In this document: positions 39,213-47,546 of the stretch, in pieces
Numbering within the stretch: the first letter of the stretch is position 1
Layout of the letters: each line of letters opens with the position of its first letter
NCBI GenBank assembly: GCA_965226755.1
Contig: CBDDDT010000007.1
Span: forward strand, 124,001 to 188,000
Direction: 5' to 3'
Source of the DNA: Bog-113 sp965226755
GTDB lineage: Bacteria > Acidobacteriota > Terriglobia > Bryobacterales > Bryobacteraceae
DNA: 64,000 nucleotides
Notes under the pieces: model-generated
What the model was told of the DNA's origin: nothing
Seen by the model: the letters and a program-made list of their open reading frames with translations, nothing else
The model's database searches: none
Program-made: the position numbers and the translations under genes

Positions 39213-40544
39213 ATGACCACCCGCCGGCACTTTCTTCAGGCGACCGCTGGAGCCGCCCTGGCCGCGCAGACCGCCGCCGGCCAGCGCACCATCTCCCCGA
39301 ACGACAACGTACAGATCGCCATCATCGGCCTCGGCGGAATGGGCACGGGAGATGTCGAGAGTTCCTTGAAGGTCGGAGGAACCAAGCTCGTCGCCGCCGC
39401 CGACGTCTACGATGGACGCCTGATCCACGCCAAAGAACGCTTCGGGAACGACGTGTTCACCACCCGCCATTACGAAGAGGTTCTGGCGCGGCCCGGCGTC
39501 GACGCGGTCATCATCGCCACGCCCGACCATTGGCACTCCCGCATCTCGATCGACGCCATGAACGCCGGCAAGGATGTCTATTGCGAGAAGCCCATGGTTC
39601 AGCATCTCGAAGACGGCCCGGGCGTAATCGCCGCCCAGAAGCAGTCCGGCCGCATCATGCAGGTGGGGAGCCAGCGCGTCAGCTCCATCGTCTACAAGAA
39701 GGCGCAGGACCTGCTCCGGCAAGGGGTCATCGGCGAGTTCAACATGGTGGAAGCCTGGTGGGATCGCAACTCCGCCATCGGCGCCTGGGAATACTCCATT
39801 CCGCCCGACGCTTCGCCTTCCACGGTGGATTGGGATCGCTTCCAGGGCCGCGCGCCGAAGCATGACTTTGACGCCAAGCGCGTCTTCCGCTGGCGCAATT
39901 ACAGAGACTACGGCACCGGCGTGGCGGGCGATCTGTTTGTCCACCTGTTCAGCGGCATGCACTTCGTCATCGGTTCGCTCGGCCCCACGCGCGTCTACGC
40001 CACCGGAGGCACACGCTTCTGGCGCGATGGACGCGACGTTCCCGATCTGCTTCTCGGACTTTACGATTACGCCAAATCGGAGACGCATCCCGCCTTCAAT
40101 CTGGCGCTCCGCGTGAACTTCGAAGACGGTTCCACGGAAAACTCCGGCTTCCGCTTCATCGGATCGGAGGGTATTCTCACCGTCGGGAGCGGCGTCACGG
40201 TCGCGCGCACGCCCCGCGAGAGCGAGCCCGGATACACCATCGATACGTTCTCCGATGCGATGCAGAAGGAATATCTCCGGGACTATCGCGAGAAGTATCC
40301 GCAGCAAAGACCCAACGCCGACGCCATGCGCCCGCAGGATGAGGAGAAGTTTCTCCCGCCTCCCGGTTACAGCGATCACCTGGATCATCACCGCAACTTC
40401 ATTGAGGCCGTGCGCTCGCGCAAGCCGGTGATTGAAGATCCCACCTTCGGATTTCGCGCGGCGGGTCCGGCGCTGCTTTCCAATATCAGCTATTTCGAGC
40501 AGCGCCAGTGCAAGTGGGATCCGGTGAGCATGAAGGAAGTCTGA
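39213..40544 (+). CDS. Tat-exported Gfo/Idh/MocA oxidoreductase
   Basis: A 443-residue NAD(P)-dependent sugar oxidoreductase-family protein with a twin-arginine leader (MTTRRHFLQATAGAALAAQT). The Rossmann start is VQIAIIGLGGMGTG. The family EKP motif is present (CEKPMVQHLED), and the C-terminal half is the alpha/beta substrate domain. In Acidobacteriota and Planctomycetes such Tat-linked members are numerous, and the pre-bound cofactor would explain Tat export. Activities proposed for relatives include glycoside oxidation and cleavage. The substrate is unknown. It is convergent with the ABC-2 permease, with a hairpin between. Confidence 0.93.
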   Translation: MTTRRHFLQATAGAALAAQTAAGQRTISPNDNVQIAIIGLGGMGTGDVESSLKVGGTKLVAAADVYDGRLIHAKERFGNDVFTTRHYEEVLARPGVDAVIIATPDHWHSRISIDAMNAGKDVYCEKPMVQHLEDGPGVIAAQKQSGRIMQVGSQRVSSIVYKKAQDLLRQGVIGEFNMVEAWWDRNSAIGAWEYSIPPDASPSTVDWDRFQGRAPKHDFDAKRVFRWRNYRDYGTGVAGDLFVHLFSGMHFVIGSLGPTRVYATGGTRFWRDGRDVPDLLLGLYDYAKSETHPAFNLALRVNFEDGSTENSGFRFIGSEGILTVGSGVTVARTPRESEPGYTIDTFSDAMQKEYLRDYREKYPQQRPNADAMRPQDEEKFLPPPGYSDHLDHHRNFIEAVRSRKPVIEDPTFGFRAAGPALLSNISYFEQRQCKWDPVSMKEV

Positions 40545-40560
40545 GCCGCGCCGCCGGCTC
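40543..40560. terminator. Hairpin between convergent Gfo/Idh and permease genes
   Basis: GAGCCG and CGGCTC pair perfectly over a 6-nt loop, spanning exactly from one stop codon to the other. No U-tract in either direction. Confidence 0.45.
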
Positions 40561-41372
40561 TACAGCACGTCGGCGAAACCGCGTTTCATGTAGCGGAAAA
40601 ACAAACCGCCGGCGATGAAGACCGCAACGCCCCAGATCGCGGAGCTGGCGAGTTCTCCGGCCCGCGGCCACGTTCCGCCCAGCAGCATTCCCCGGTAGGC
40701 CCGCACCATGGGCGCCAGCGGATTCACGGCCAGCAGGAACCGGAATCTCCGCGGAAAGCGCTCCTCGGAAAGGAAGATGGGGGTGACCCAGAACCACAGC
40801 GTCAGCGCGACCGTGAGCACTTGCGCGGTATCCCGTAAATACACCTGAAGACTCGCCGTCACCCAGGCCAGCCCGACCGCGAACAGACCCAGCAGCGCCA
40901 TCATCACCGGCAGCGCGAGCAGCGCCGGGCTGAACTGGTGGAGGACAATCAGAGCCCCGGCAAACGCCAGCGCCACCGCGATCAAGTGGCTGACCAGCGA
41001 GGAAAGGAAGATGGCGACAGGCACCACTTCGGAAGGGAACACCGTCTTGGTGATCAGCGTCGATTGCTCCAGCAGCGCCGTCGTGGACCGCTGCACCGTC
41101 TCGCTGAACAGCAGCCAGGGCAGCATCCCCGCAAAGAGAAACAGCGGGAAGTTCTGCGTGACCTCGCCCGGCCCCGGCGTCTGCTTCAGACACACGCTGA
41201 AGACAAAGGTGTAAACCACCAGCAGCACCAACGGATGAATTACACCCCAAAGCCAGCCCGCCACCGATCCCTTGTAGCGCATCTCGAAGTCGCGTTTGAC
41301 CAGCCCGGCCAGCAGGCCGCGGCGCTCCACCAGGTTGCGAACGAAGTGACGGCCGGGCAGACGGTTAGGCAA
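40560..41372 (-). CDS. ABC-2 type polysaccharide export permease
   Basis: A 270-residue membrane protein of the Wzm/KpsM/TagG group: an amphipathic N-terminus with VKRDFEMRYKGSVAGWLWGV, then six hydrophobic segments and the typical NPLAPMVRAYRGMLLGG near the end. Wzm forms a channel with the ATPase Wzt for undecaprenyl-linked O-antigen or teichoic acid. No ATPase gene is adjacent. It starts with TTG, 6 nt after a -10-like TAACAT. It is divergent from the DUF885 gene. Confidence 0.9.
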   Translation of the reverse strand: MPNRLPGRHFVRNLVERRGLLAGLVKRDFEMRYKGSVAGWLWGVIHPLVLLVVYTFVFSVCLKQTPGPGEVTQNFPLFLFAGMLPWLLFSETVQRSTTALLEQSTLITKTVFPSEVVPVAIFLSSLVSHLIAVALAFAGALIVLHQFSPALLALPVMMALLGLFAVGLAWVTASLQVYLRDTAQVLTVALTLWFWVTPIFLSEERFPRRFRFLLAVNPLAPMVRAYRGMLLGGTWPRAGELASSAIWGVAVFIAGGLFFRYMKRGFADVL

Positions 41373-41378
41373 GCGCCG

Positions 41379-41384
41379 ATGTTA
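41379..41384 (-). promoter_or_regulatory. -10 box TAACAT, leaderless permease gene
   Basis: TAACAT on the minus strand ends 6 nt before the TTG at 41372. Confidence 0.4.
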
Positions 41385-41433
41385 ACAGACGATCCTGAAC
41401 CGCTTTTATTACGACTTTTTGCCGGTTGGCGCG

Positions 41434-41439
41434 TACAGT
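41434..41439 (+). promoter_or_regulatory. -10 box TACAGT, leaderless DUF885 gene
   Basis: TACAGT ends 7 nt before the ATG at 41447. With the opposite-strand box at 41379-41384 it forms a divergent pair of leaderless-type promoters. Confidence 0.45.
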
Positions 41440-41446
41440 AGTTAGA

Positions 41447-43252
41447 ATGCAACTGAGCCGCTTTCTTCTGCCCTTGGTGGCCGTTACTTGGCCGCTGCTC
41501 GCCCAAACCGCCGCCGGAAACTCCCTCGAAGCGCGAAGAAAGGCGCTCAATGAGCTCCTAAACGAACAATGGGAGTACACCCTCCGGACGCAACCCGAAT
41601 TCGCCAGCCTGCTGGGCGATAAGCGCTACAACGATCAGGTGAGCGATCTCTCCATCGAAGCGGTTCATCGAAACCAGGCCGAGTCGCGCAAGTTCCTCGC
41701 CCGCTTCCAGGCTATCGATACGACCGGCTTTCCCGACCAGGAGGCGCTCAATAAACGCCTCATGGTGCGGAACCTGGAGGAAGGCATCGAGGAGGAACGT
41801 TTCAAGGATTGGGAGATGCCGGTCAACCAGATGGGCGGCCTCCATATCGATGCGCCGCAGCTGCCCGTGCTCCTCCAGTTCGAAACCGTGAAGGATTATC
41901 GCGATTACATCAGCCGGCTGCGCAAGTTGCCCGCGTCTTTCGCGCAGATCACCCAAGTGATGCGCGCCGGCGAGAGCGACGGGATTATGCCGCCCAAGTT
42001 TCTCCTGGAGAAGGTCGCCGATCAGGCCGACCGCATCGCGGTGACGCCCCTCGCCGATAGCCCCTACATGGAGCCCTTGAAGCGCTTCCCTGCCTCGATC
42101 TCCGCGGCGGATCAGGAGTCCATTCGTAAAGACGTCACCGCCGCGGTTCGAGACGGGATCGTCCCCGCCTACATCAGCTTCCGGGACTTTGTCCGGAACG
42201 AATACGCTCCCAAGGGCCGCACGGAGTTCGGCGTCTGGTCGCTGCCCGATGGCGCCGCACGCTATGCCTTCGCCGTCCGGCAGTCCACCACCACGCTAAT
42301 GTCGCCTGAAGAGATCCATCAGCTCGGTCTGCAGCAGGTGGCGGAAATCGAAACCGCCGAAAAGGCCATCGCCGCCAAACTAGGATTCGCGGACCTGACC
42401 GCCTTACGCGCGTCGATCAACACGAATCCGAAGCTGCGCGTCCATTCCGCCGAAGAGATCCTCGATCTCTACCGCGGGTATATCGACCAGATGTACACCA
42501 AGCTGCCGGCCCTATTCGGCAATTTGCCGAAACAACGTGTGACCGTGGCGGCGATTGAGGATTTCCGGGCCAAGGAATCGTCCACCCAATATGTCCCTGG
42601 CGCTCCTGACGGCTCCCGGCCGGGCCGCGTCGAAGTCAACACTTACGCGTGGGATAAACAGACCACGCCAGGCATGGAATCCACCGCGTACCACGAGGGC
42701 ATTCCTGGCCATCATCTGCAGATCTCCATCGCGCAGCAGTTGACCGACCTCCCGCAATTTCGCCGGCAGGGCGGCTACAACGCTTACGTAGAGGGATGGG
42801 CGCTCTACACCGAACGGCTCGGCAAAGAGATCGGCTTCTACCAGGATCCTTACAGCGACTATGGGCGTCTGGAAGACGAGATGCTGCGCGCCATTCGGCT
42901 GGTGGTGGACACCGGGCTGCATCAGGATAAGTGGACGCGCCAGCAGGTGGTGGACTTCTTCCATGCACACTCTAACATCCCCGAATCCCTGGTGCAGAGC
43001 GAGACGGACCGTTACATCTCCTGGCCGGCTCAGGCGCTCGGCTACAAAGTCGGCCAGCTCACCATATTGCGCCTGCGCGATCAGGCCAAGGCGGAACTGG
43101 GAACGAAGTTCGATATTCGGCGCTTCCACGACGAAGTGCTCGGCGCCGGCGCGCTGCCGCTTGACGTGCTCTCCGAGCGGATCACCGCATTCATCGCGAA
43201 AGAGAAATCCGCGGGCGCAACGCCGCATCCGCCGGCGACAAACGTTCCGTGA
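41447..43252 (+). CDS. DUF885 family probable metallopeptidase
   Basis: A 601-residue exported protein. Signal peptide MQLSRFLLPLVAVTWPLLAQ. It belongs to DUF885, a family of helical, M2/M3-like predicted zinc peptidases. The likely metal site is YHEGIPGHH (His416, Glu417, His422/423) with an Asn/Glu-rich helix further on (YVEGWALYTERLGKE supplies the usual third Glu). It is full length. The frame extends seven codons to a TTG at 41426, but ATG 41447 fits both the signal peptide and the -10 box. Confidence 0.9.
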   Translation: MQLSRFLLPLVAVTWPLLAQTAAGNSLEARRKALNELLNEQWEYTLRTQPEFASLLGDKRYNDQVSDLSIEAVHRNQAESRKFLARFQAIDTTGFPDQEALNKRLMVRNLEEGIEEERFKDWEMPVNQMGGLHIDAPQLPVLLQFETVKDYRDYISRLRKLPASFAQITQVMRAGESDGIMPPKFLLEKVADQADRIAVTPLADSPYMEPLKRFPASISAADQESIRKDVTAAVRDGIVPAYISFRDFVRNEYAPKGRTEFGVWSLPDGAARYAFAVRQSTTTLMSPEEIHQLGLQQVAEIETAEKAIAAKLGFADLTALRASINTNPKLRVHSAEEILDLYRGYIDQMYTKLPALFGNLPKQRVTVAAIEDFRAKESSTQYVPGAPDGSRPGRVEVNTYAWDKQTTPGMESTAYHEGIPGHHLQISIAQQLTDLPQFRRQGGYNAYVEGWALYTERLGKEIGFYQDPYSDYGRLEDEMLRAIRLVVDTGLHQDKWTRQQVVDFFHAHSNIPESLVQSETDRYISWPAQALGYKVGQLTILRLRDQAKAELGTKFDIRRFHDEVLGAGALPLDVLSERITAFIAKEKSAGATPHPPATNVP

Positions 43253-43270
43253 GACATCCGTAATCGTAGG

Positions 43271-43299
43271 TTGACGTTAAGCTTTAGTACTGATACCTT
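43271..43299 (+). promoter_or_regulatory. Sigma-70-like promoter of the M23 gene
   Basis: TTGACG (43271-43276), 17-nt spacer, TACCTT (43294-43299). Transcription would start near 43306, giving a leader of about 88 nt that contains the hairpin at 43338-43368. Confidence 0.5.
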
Positions 43300-43337
43300 C
43301 GTAGATTCAAGAAAGAAATCTCTTCGGGCCAAGCGGG

Positions 43338-43368
43338 CTTTCGCTTTGAGCGTTACTCAAAGTGAAAG
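43338..43368 (+). promoter_or_regulatory. 13-bp hairpin in the M23 leader
   Basis: CTTTCGCTTTGAG pairs with CTCAAAGTGAAAG over a 5-nt loop (CGTTA). All 13 positions pair, one as G-U. It ends 16 nt before the AGGAGG ribosome site (43385-43390). There is no U-tract after it, so a terminator is unlikely. A protein or stability element is possible. Confidence 0.65.
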
Positions 43369-43393
43369 ATCCGCGTGGCGCCACAGGAGGAAA

Positions 43394-44299
43394 GTGAAGC
43401 AGGATTATTTCATCCTGGAGCTAGCCCATTCTCTGCACGGGCGAATGCGCCAGGTCCACGTTCCTCATAAGGTCATCTACGGCGCGCTTGCCTTGGCGCT
43501 GTTCGGCGCGATGTCGCTGTTTGGCCTGGCTTCCAGCTATGCGCGCATGGTGTGGAAGGTGGCGGAGTATAACAACCTTCGCCGCGAAGCGGATACCTTG
43601 CGCGTCCGATACGAGAAGCTCCAGCGCAGCAACGCCCAGACGCACGAGCAACTGGCGACGCTCCAGATGTTCGCTAGCGAAGTCTCCGCCGCTTACGGCG
43701 TGAAAGCCCGCATCGAAGGTCCCGAGAGCGTGGTCTCCGAAGCCCGCCTCGCGCCGACCATGAGCGAGACGCTGGCCACGTTCAACACGCTTCGCAGCTT
43801 CTCCACCGCGCACTTTGACAGCACGTTCTTCGCGAAGGGCAGCGAAGGCGTGATCGGGATGCTGTCCGGCTCCTGGCCGGTGGATGGGCGCATCACTTGT
43901 CCTTACGGCTCGCGCACGGACCCATTCTCCGGGGAAGGCGCCTATCACACGGGCATGGACATGGCCGCCCCTGAAGGAACGCCGGTCAGCGCGACAGCCG
44001 ACGGAACGGTGGAACACGCGGACTGGTCCAGCGGCTACGGCCGGCTGGTCGTGATTGATCATGGCAACGGCTATGAGACGTACTACGCGCACCTCGCGCG
44101 GGTGGATGTGATGGAAGGCCAGTCGATCCGCCGCGGCGAGCGCGTGGGCGCTGTGGGAACTTCGGGACGGTCGACCGGTCCTCACCTGCATTACGAAGTG
44201 CGGGTCGGCGGCGTGCCCGTCAATCCGTACCGCTTTCTGTCGCGCGCCAGCAATGTGCAAGTCGCCAGCTCCAATTTGGTGCTGAACGGCGGCCTCTAG
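43394..44299 (+). CDS. M23 family metallopeptidase (LytM/murein hydrolase type)
   Basis: A 301-residue inner-membrane-anchored peptidoglycan hydrolase or regulator. GTG 43394 is the start because AGGAGG ends 3 nt before it. The longer frame from 43271 runs through the leader hairpin. Residues about 30-52 are a single membrane helix, followed by a coiled coil (55-105). The LytM domain (150-285) has all catalytic residues: His185 and Asp189 in YHTGMDM, and His264 and His266 in GPHLHYEV. The domain is therefore likely active, unlike EnvC/NlpD. It is separated from DUF885 by a promoter region. Confidence 0.93.
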   Translation: MKQDYFILELAHSLHGRMRQVHVPHKVIYGALALALFGAMSLFGLASSYARMVWKVAEYNNLRREADTLRVRYEKLQRSNAQTHEQLATLQMFASEVSAAYGVKARIEGPESVVSEARLAPTMSETLATFNTLRSFSTAHFDSTFFAKGSEGVIGMLSGSWPVDGRITCPYGSRTDPFSGEGAYHTGMDMAAPEGTPVSATADGTVEHADWSSGYGRLVVIDHGNGYETYYAHLARVDVMEGQSIRRGERVGAVGTSGRSTGPHLHYEVRVGGVPVNPYRFLSRASNVQVASSNLVLNGGL

Positions 44300-44343
44300 C
44301 GGCAGCCTCGAAAAGGCCGAACGGTTCGCTTCAACCCGCATAG

Positions 44344-44349
44344 TAGAGT
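44344..44349 (+). promoter_or_regulatory. -10 box TAGAGT upstream of the propeller gene
   Basis: TAGAGT ends 5 nt before the TTG at 44355. An overlapping CATAGT lies 5 nt further up. Confidence 0.3.
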
Positions 44350-44354
44350 GAAGG

Positions 44355-45467
44355 TTGACGGGGGCTCCCATCGGACGCAGGGCCTTTCTGGCTCTCTCTG
44401 CGCAATCTCTTCTCCGCGCGCAAAACGGTAAGGGTTCCACCTTCGTTCTTCCGCCTCAGGAATTCCTGGACCCGGCCACCGAATTCGGTTTGTATCGTTT
44501 GACCGACCCGCGGTTCGGAGCGTGGCTGCCCGCGCCGCATCTTCGATTCATCTCGCGGCGAGGCCGCTTTCTGCTGTACACCAGCGATCGCGCCGGCAAC
44601 GCCGACGCTTATCGGCTGGACTGGCACACCGGCGAATCGCGTCAGCTCACCGCCGCCGCGGCCTTGGACAGAACCACTCCCGCGCTCTCCCCTGACGACC
44701 GGAAGTGCTTCTATTTCGACGGACCCTCCCTGCGAGAGCTCACCCTCGGAAGTCTTCGCGAGCGGGAACTGGACCGAACGCCCGCCGGTTGGGAACGCTC
44801 GAGCGGATTCTCACTCAGCGCTGACGGCCGTCAGGCGGTCTGGGTGGAGAGGCAGACCCAACGGACGCGCCTGCGCCTCATCCAGACCGCGCGCGGAACG
44901 GCTACGACCGTGGTCGAATCTCCGGGACTGATCGCCGGGCCTCAGTTGCGCCCCGGACATTCCCAGGTTCTCTACCGAATCTATTCCCGACCAAGCTCTC
45001 GGCTCTGCGTGGCGAATCTGGACGGGGGATCGCCCAAGGATCTTCGCATCGATCCAGGCGGCGCAGCCGGACAGGCGCTCTGGGCGCCCGACGGGAGCAG
45101 CCTGATTTACCTCTCGGTTCCAGCCGACCCCAAGCAGCTCACCACTTTGCGCGAGAACACGCCCGAGGGCGATGTGGATCGGTTGATCGCCAAGACCAGC
45201 CAGTTCGCCTCATTCGGGATAAACGGAGACGCCAGCGTCTTCGTCGGCGCCAGCCGCAGCCTCGCTTCTCCCTACCTTCTGTTGCTGCTGCGTGTTGCCC
45301 GGCGGGAGCTCACCATTTGCGAGCACCGCTCCAGCGAGCCCGGGACGGTCGAACCCGTTTTCTCGCCCGACAGCCAGAACGTCTTTTTCACCAGCGACCG
45401 CAAAGGAAAACGGGCGCTATATCGCGCCCGCGTGGAGAAATTCGTCGAACAGACTGGTGAAGAATAA
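44355..45467 (+). CDS. Exported TolB-like beta-propeller protein
   Basis: A 370-residue protein with a Tat-like leader (GRRAFLALSAQSLLRAQ) and a run of WD40/TolB-type blades, each with the pattern (L/F)YTSDRAGNADAYRLD, PALSPDDRKCFYF, ALWAPDGSSLIYLS, PVFSPDSQNVFFTSDRKGKRALY. It resembles the oligogalacturonate lyase-like/TolB propellers common in this phylum. No catalytic motif is clear. The first codon is TTG, and other starts within the next residues cannot be excluded. It is convergent with the coiled-coil gene, 6 nt away. Confidence 0.75.
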   Translation: MTGAPIGRRAFLALSAQSLLRAQNGKGSTFVLPPQEFLDPATEFGLYRLTDPRFGAWLPAPHLRFISRRGRFLLYTSDRAGNADAYRLDWHTGESRQLTAAAALDRTTPALSPDDRKCFYFDGPSLRELTLGSLRERELDRTPAGWERSSGFSLSADGRQAVWVERQTQRTRLRLIQTARGTATTVVESPGLIAGPQLRPGHSQVLYRIYSRPSSRLCVANLDGGSPKDLRIDPGGAAGQALWAPDGSSLIYLSVPADPKQLTTLRENTPEGDVDRLIAKTSQFASFGINGDASVFVGASRSLASPYLLLLLRVARRELTICEHRSSEPGTVEPVFSPDSQNVFFTSDRKGKRALYRARVEKFVEQTGEE

Positions 45468-45468
45468 T

Positions 45469-45481
45469 CCCGCTTAGCGGG
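45469..45481. terminator. Palindrome between convergent genes
   Basis: CCCGCT, T, AGCGGG: a perfect 13-bp palindrome beginning 2 nt after one stop codon and spanning the other. As RNA it gives a 5-bp stem with a 3-nt loop. No U-tract. Confidence 0.4.
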
Positions 45482-46316
45482 CGATGTTGTCCTTGGGCGT
45501 GGCCAGATAGCCGCTGATCTGATCCTTGCGGACTTCGTTCACGACAATCTCATATGGCTGCCGCGCCTTGGCCACGTAGAACTGCACCGGCTCATTCGCC
45601 GTCTTGTCCTTCTTCTCGATCGTCTTGTCATCGGCCATCACGGTCAGCGTGAACTTGTTCCGCTTCGGATCCGTCTTGCGGAGCATCACCTGGATATCGC
45701 CGACCTTCTGAGGCTCCTTCGTCTTGGAAAGGTGGAACTCGAAATAATTCCGCTCGCCAAGCCGCTTGAGGGCGGCCAGTTCCTTCCCGTTGGTGGCGAC
45801 ATAACCGGAGGTCACGCCCAGATCTCCCTGCACCTTATTCAGCGTGGAGATGGTCTTGTGCAGTTCATCCTGAGTGGAGGTGACCTGCGTTTTGACGTTC
45901 CCGACGTCCGTGCTGACTTCGGCGATCTTGGCGTTGGCGGTATCCTTCACCGTGGATAGATCGGAGTTCAGCTTTTGCGCCGTCTGGGCCTGCTCATCCT
46001 CCAACTGCTTGCGCGTCTGTTCCACCTTGCTGAGGGCTTCCGTCTTTACGCTGGAAACCGACCGCGCCGCTTCCCGGGTCTTGCGATCCAGATCTTCGCT
46101 TAACGATTGGTAGTGCTTCCGGGTATTGGCCGCGATGCTGGTGGTGTTGTCTTTCAGATCCTGAATCTGGGCCGCGACCGCGTCCTGCTGTTTCGCCGCA
46201 TCCGCCTTCATATCATGCAGCTGCACGAACAGGTAAATATTGGAAGCGAGCAGCGCGAGCAGCGCACCGCCGCCAATCGCGGTTTTGAGATTAGAATTCG
46301 ACCCCGGCTCACTCAT
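45474..46316 (-). CDS. Membrane-anchored coiled-coil protein
   Basis: A 280-residue protein with one N-terminal membrane helix (TAIGGGALLALLASNIYLFVQ, 12-32), a long coiled coil (about 35-175, Ala/Gln/Lys/Asp-rich heptads) and a compact C-terminal domain of about 100 residues beginning at ERNYFEFHLSKTKEPQKVGDIQV. The last part looks like a beta domain ending near KDQISGYLATP. I do not recognise a family. It could tether or sense something in the periplasm. AGGAG lies 7 nt before the ATG, and a TATACT box (46354-46359) is 30-40 nt upstream. Confidence 0.75.
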   Translation of the reverse strand: MSEPGSNSNLKTAIGGGALLALLASNIYLFVQLHDMKADAAKQQDAVAAQIQDLKDNTTSIAANTRKHYQSLSEDLDRKTREAARSVSSVKTEALSKVEQTRKQLEDEQAQTAQKLNSDLSTVKDTANAKIAEVSTDVGNVKTQVTSTQDELHKTISTLNKVQGDLGVTSGYVATNGKELAALKRLGERNYFEFHLSKTKEPQKVGDIQVMLRKTDPKRNKFTLTVMADDKTIEKKDKTANEPVQFYVAKARQPYEIVVNEVRKDQISGYLATPKDNIAR

Positions 46317-46353
46317 TCAAACGCTCCTGGTCCTTTAAATTGACTTGCAATAC

Positions 46354-46359
46354 AGTATA
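46354..46359 (-). promoter_or_regulatory. -10 box TATACT of the coiled-coil gene
   Basis: TATACT on the minus strand predicts a leader of about 31 nt that includes the AGGAG ribosome site (46324-46328). Confidence 0.4.
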
Positions 46360-46404
46360 GATGCCGCCGGGAGCGAAGTTCGTTCCATCATCTTGGATCG
46401 CGAA

Positions 46405-47421
46405 CTAGCTGTTATCGCCGTCGCGGCGTTTCAAAGTGGGACGCTCGTCGTCGTCCGTCTTCGGCTTCGCGTTCGGATCCGAGCCGTCATCCACCGTGCC
46501 CGATCCGGGAGCGCGACGCAGTTTCGGCCGATTGGCGTCCTTCGAGTCGTCCAGCTTCCGATGATTGTGCATCGCCATGACGCGGGCCTTCACGTCGTTG
46601 AACTCCGAAGTGGTGACCACGTATTCCGGCTTGGCTTTCAGGTACTTCTCGATATTCGTTTGCGCGGCCCGGATGCGATCGTCAGTCGGCGGATGGGTGG
46701 AGAAAACCTTGGACATGGTTCCAGGCTTCTTCTTTTCAAGAGACTGGATCTTCTCGAAGAAGTCCACAAAGGCCGAAGGATCATAGCCAGCCTTATACAT
46801 GTACTCGAGGCCAAGCAGGTCGGCCTCCGACTCGTCGGCGCGAGAGAACTTGAGAAAGCCCATCGGAATGGCCAATCCCATGCCCTGATAGATGGCGTAA
46901 CCAGCCCAGCCGCCCATGAAGATCAGCGGAATGGTCGCCAGATTCGCAATCTGTCCCTTGGTCGCCTGCCGTGTGCCGTGCCGCGCCGCGACATGTCCAA
47001 TCTCGTGGGCCATGACTCCCGCCATCTCGGCTTCGTTGTCAGCCTTCATGAGGATGCCCGTGTTCACGAAGAAGAACCCGCCGGGAAGGGCGAAGGCGTT
47101 CACCTCATCCGAATCGATGACCTTGATGGTGAAGGGGACTTTGGCGTCCGAATTCCGAACCAGATTCTGGCCGATCCGGTTCACATACTCGGCAATGATC
47201 GGATCATCCACGATCCGGGCCTGGCGCTCCACCTCTTGCGCAAGCTGCTTACCAAGAGCGATTTCTTTCTCCAGCGAGTAGAAATTCACCCCCTTGCCGA
47301 CATCGCGGTTCCCGATCTGGTCGGGGTCTTTCTCTTTGCTATCCGCGAGAGCCGAGAAAGGAGTAATCAGCAGAGCGAGTGTCGCCAAAGCAGCGGTACG
47401 CCGGCGAGATAGTTCTTTCAT
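46405..47421 (-). CDS. M48 family metalloprotease (BepA/Ste24-like), copy 1
   Basis: A 338-residue exported zinc protease. Signal peptide MKELSRRRTAALATLALLIT-PFSALA. Catalytic HEIGH (His139, Glu140, His143) in GVMAHEIGHVAARHG, and the downstream Glu ligand in SRADESEADLLGLEYM. The C-terminal 90 residues are charged, with a disordered end. BepA-type enzymes oversee outer-membrane protein assembly, and a similar quality-control role is plausible. It is a tandem paralogue of the next gene. A TATAAT box and a 14-nt leader precede it. Confidence 0.93.
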   Translation of the reverse strand: MKELSRRRTAALATLALLITPFSALADSKEKDPDQIGNRDVGKGVNFYSLEKEIALGKQLAQEVERQARIVDDPIIAEYVNRIGQNLVRNSDAKVPFTIKVIDSDEVNAFALPGGFFFVNTGILMKADNEAEMAGVMAHEIGHVAARHGTRQATKGQIANLATIPLIFMGGWAGYAIYQGMGLAIPMGFLKFSRADESEADLLGLEYMYKAGYDPSAFVDFFEKIQSLEKKKPGTMSKVFSTHPPTDDRIRAAQTNIEKYLKAKPEYVVTTSEFNDVKARVMAMHNHRKLDDSKDANRPKLRRAPGSGTVDDGSDPNAKPKTDDDERPTLKRRDGDNS

Positions 47422-47424
47422 TGC

Positions 47425-47447
47425 CAGGAACTCCTGTGGATATTATA
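47425..47447 (-). promoter_or_regulatory. TATAAT promoter and SD palindrome of M48 copy 1
   Basis: TATAAT on the minus strand (47442-47447) puts the start near 47435, so the transcript would begin at its AGGAG. The ribosome site lies in the palindrome CAGGA-GT-TCCTG (47425-47436). Confidence 0.5.
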
Positions 47448-47546
47448 GGCCTGCACGCTTGGAATGACTGTTCTATCTACGCGACACTGTGAAGGAAGGT
47501 TACAGAAACTTCATCCTGGCTTCGCGGCGCTCCAGGTCGCGCCGGA

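Noticed and set aside
43271..43393. Upstream extension of the M23 protein
   Set aside because: It would translate the promoter and the leader hairpin. AGGAGG marks GTG 43394 as the start.
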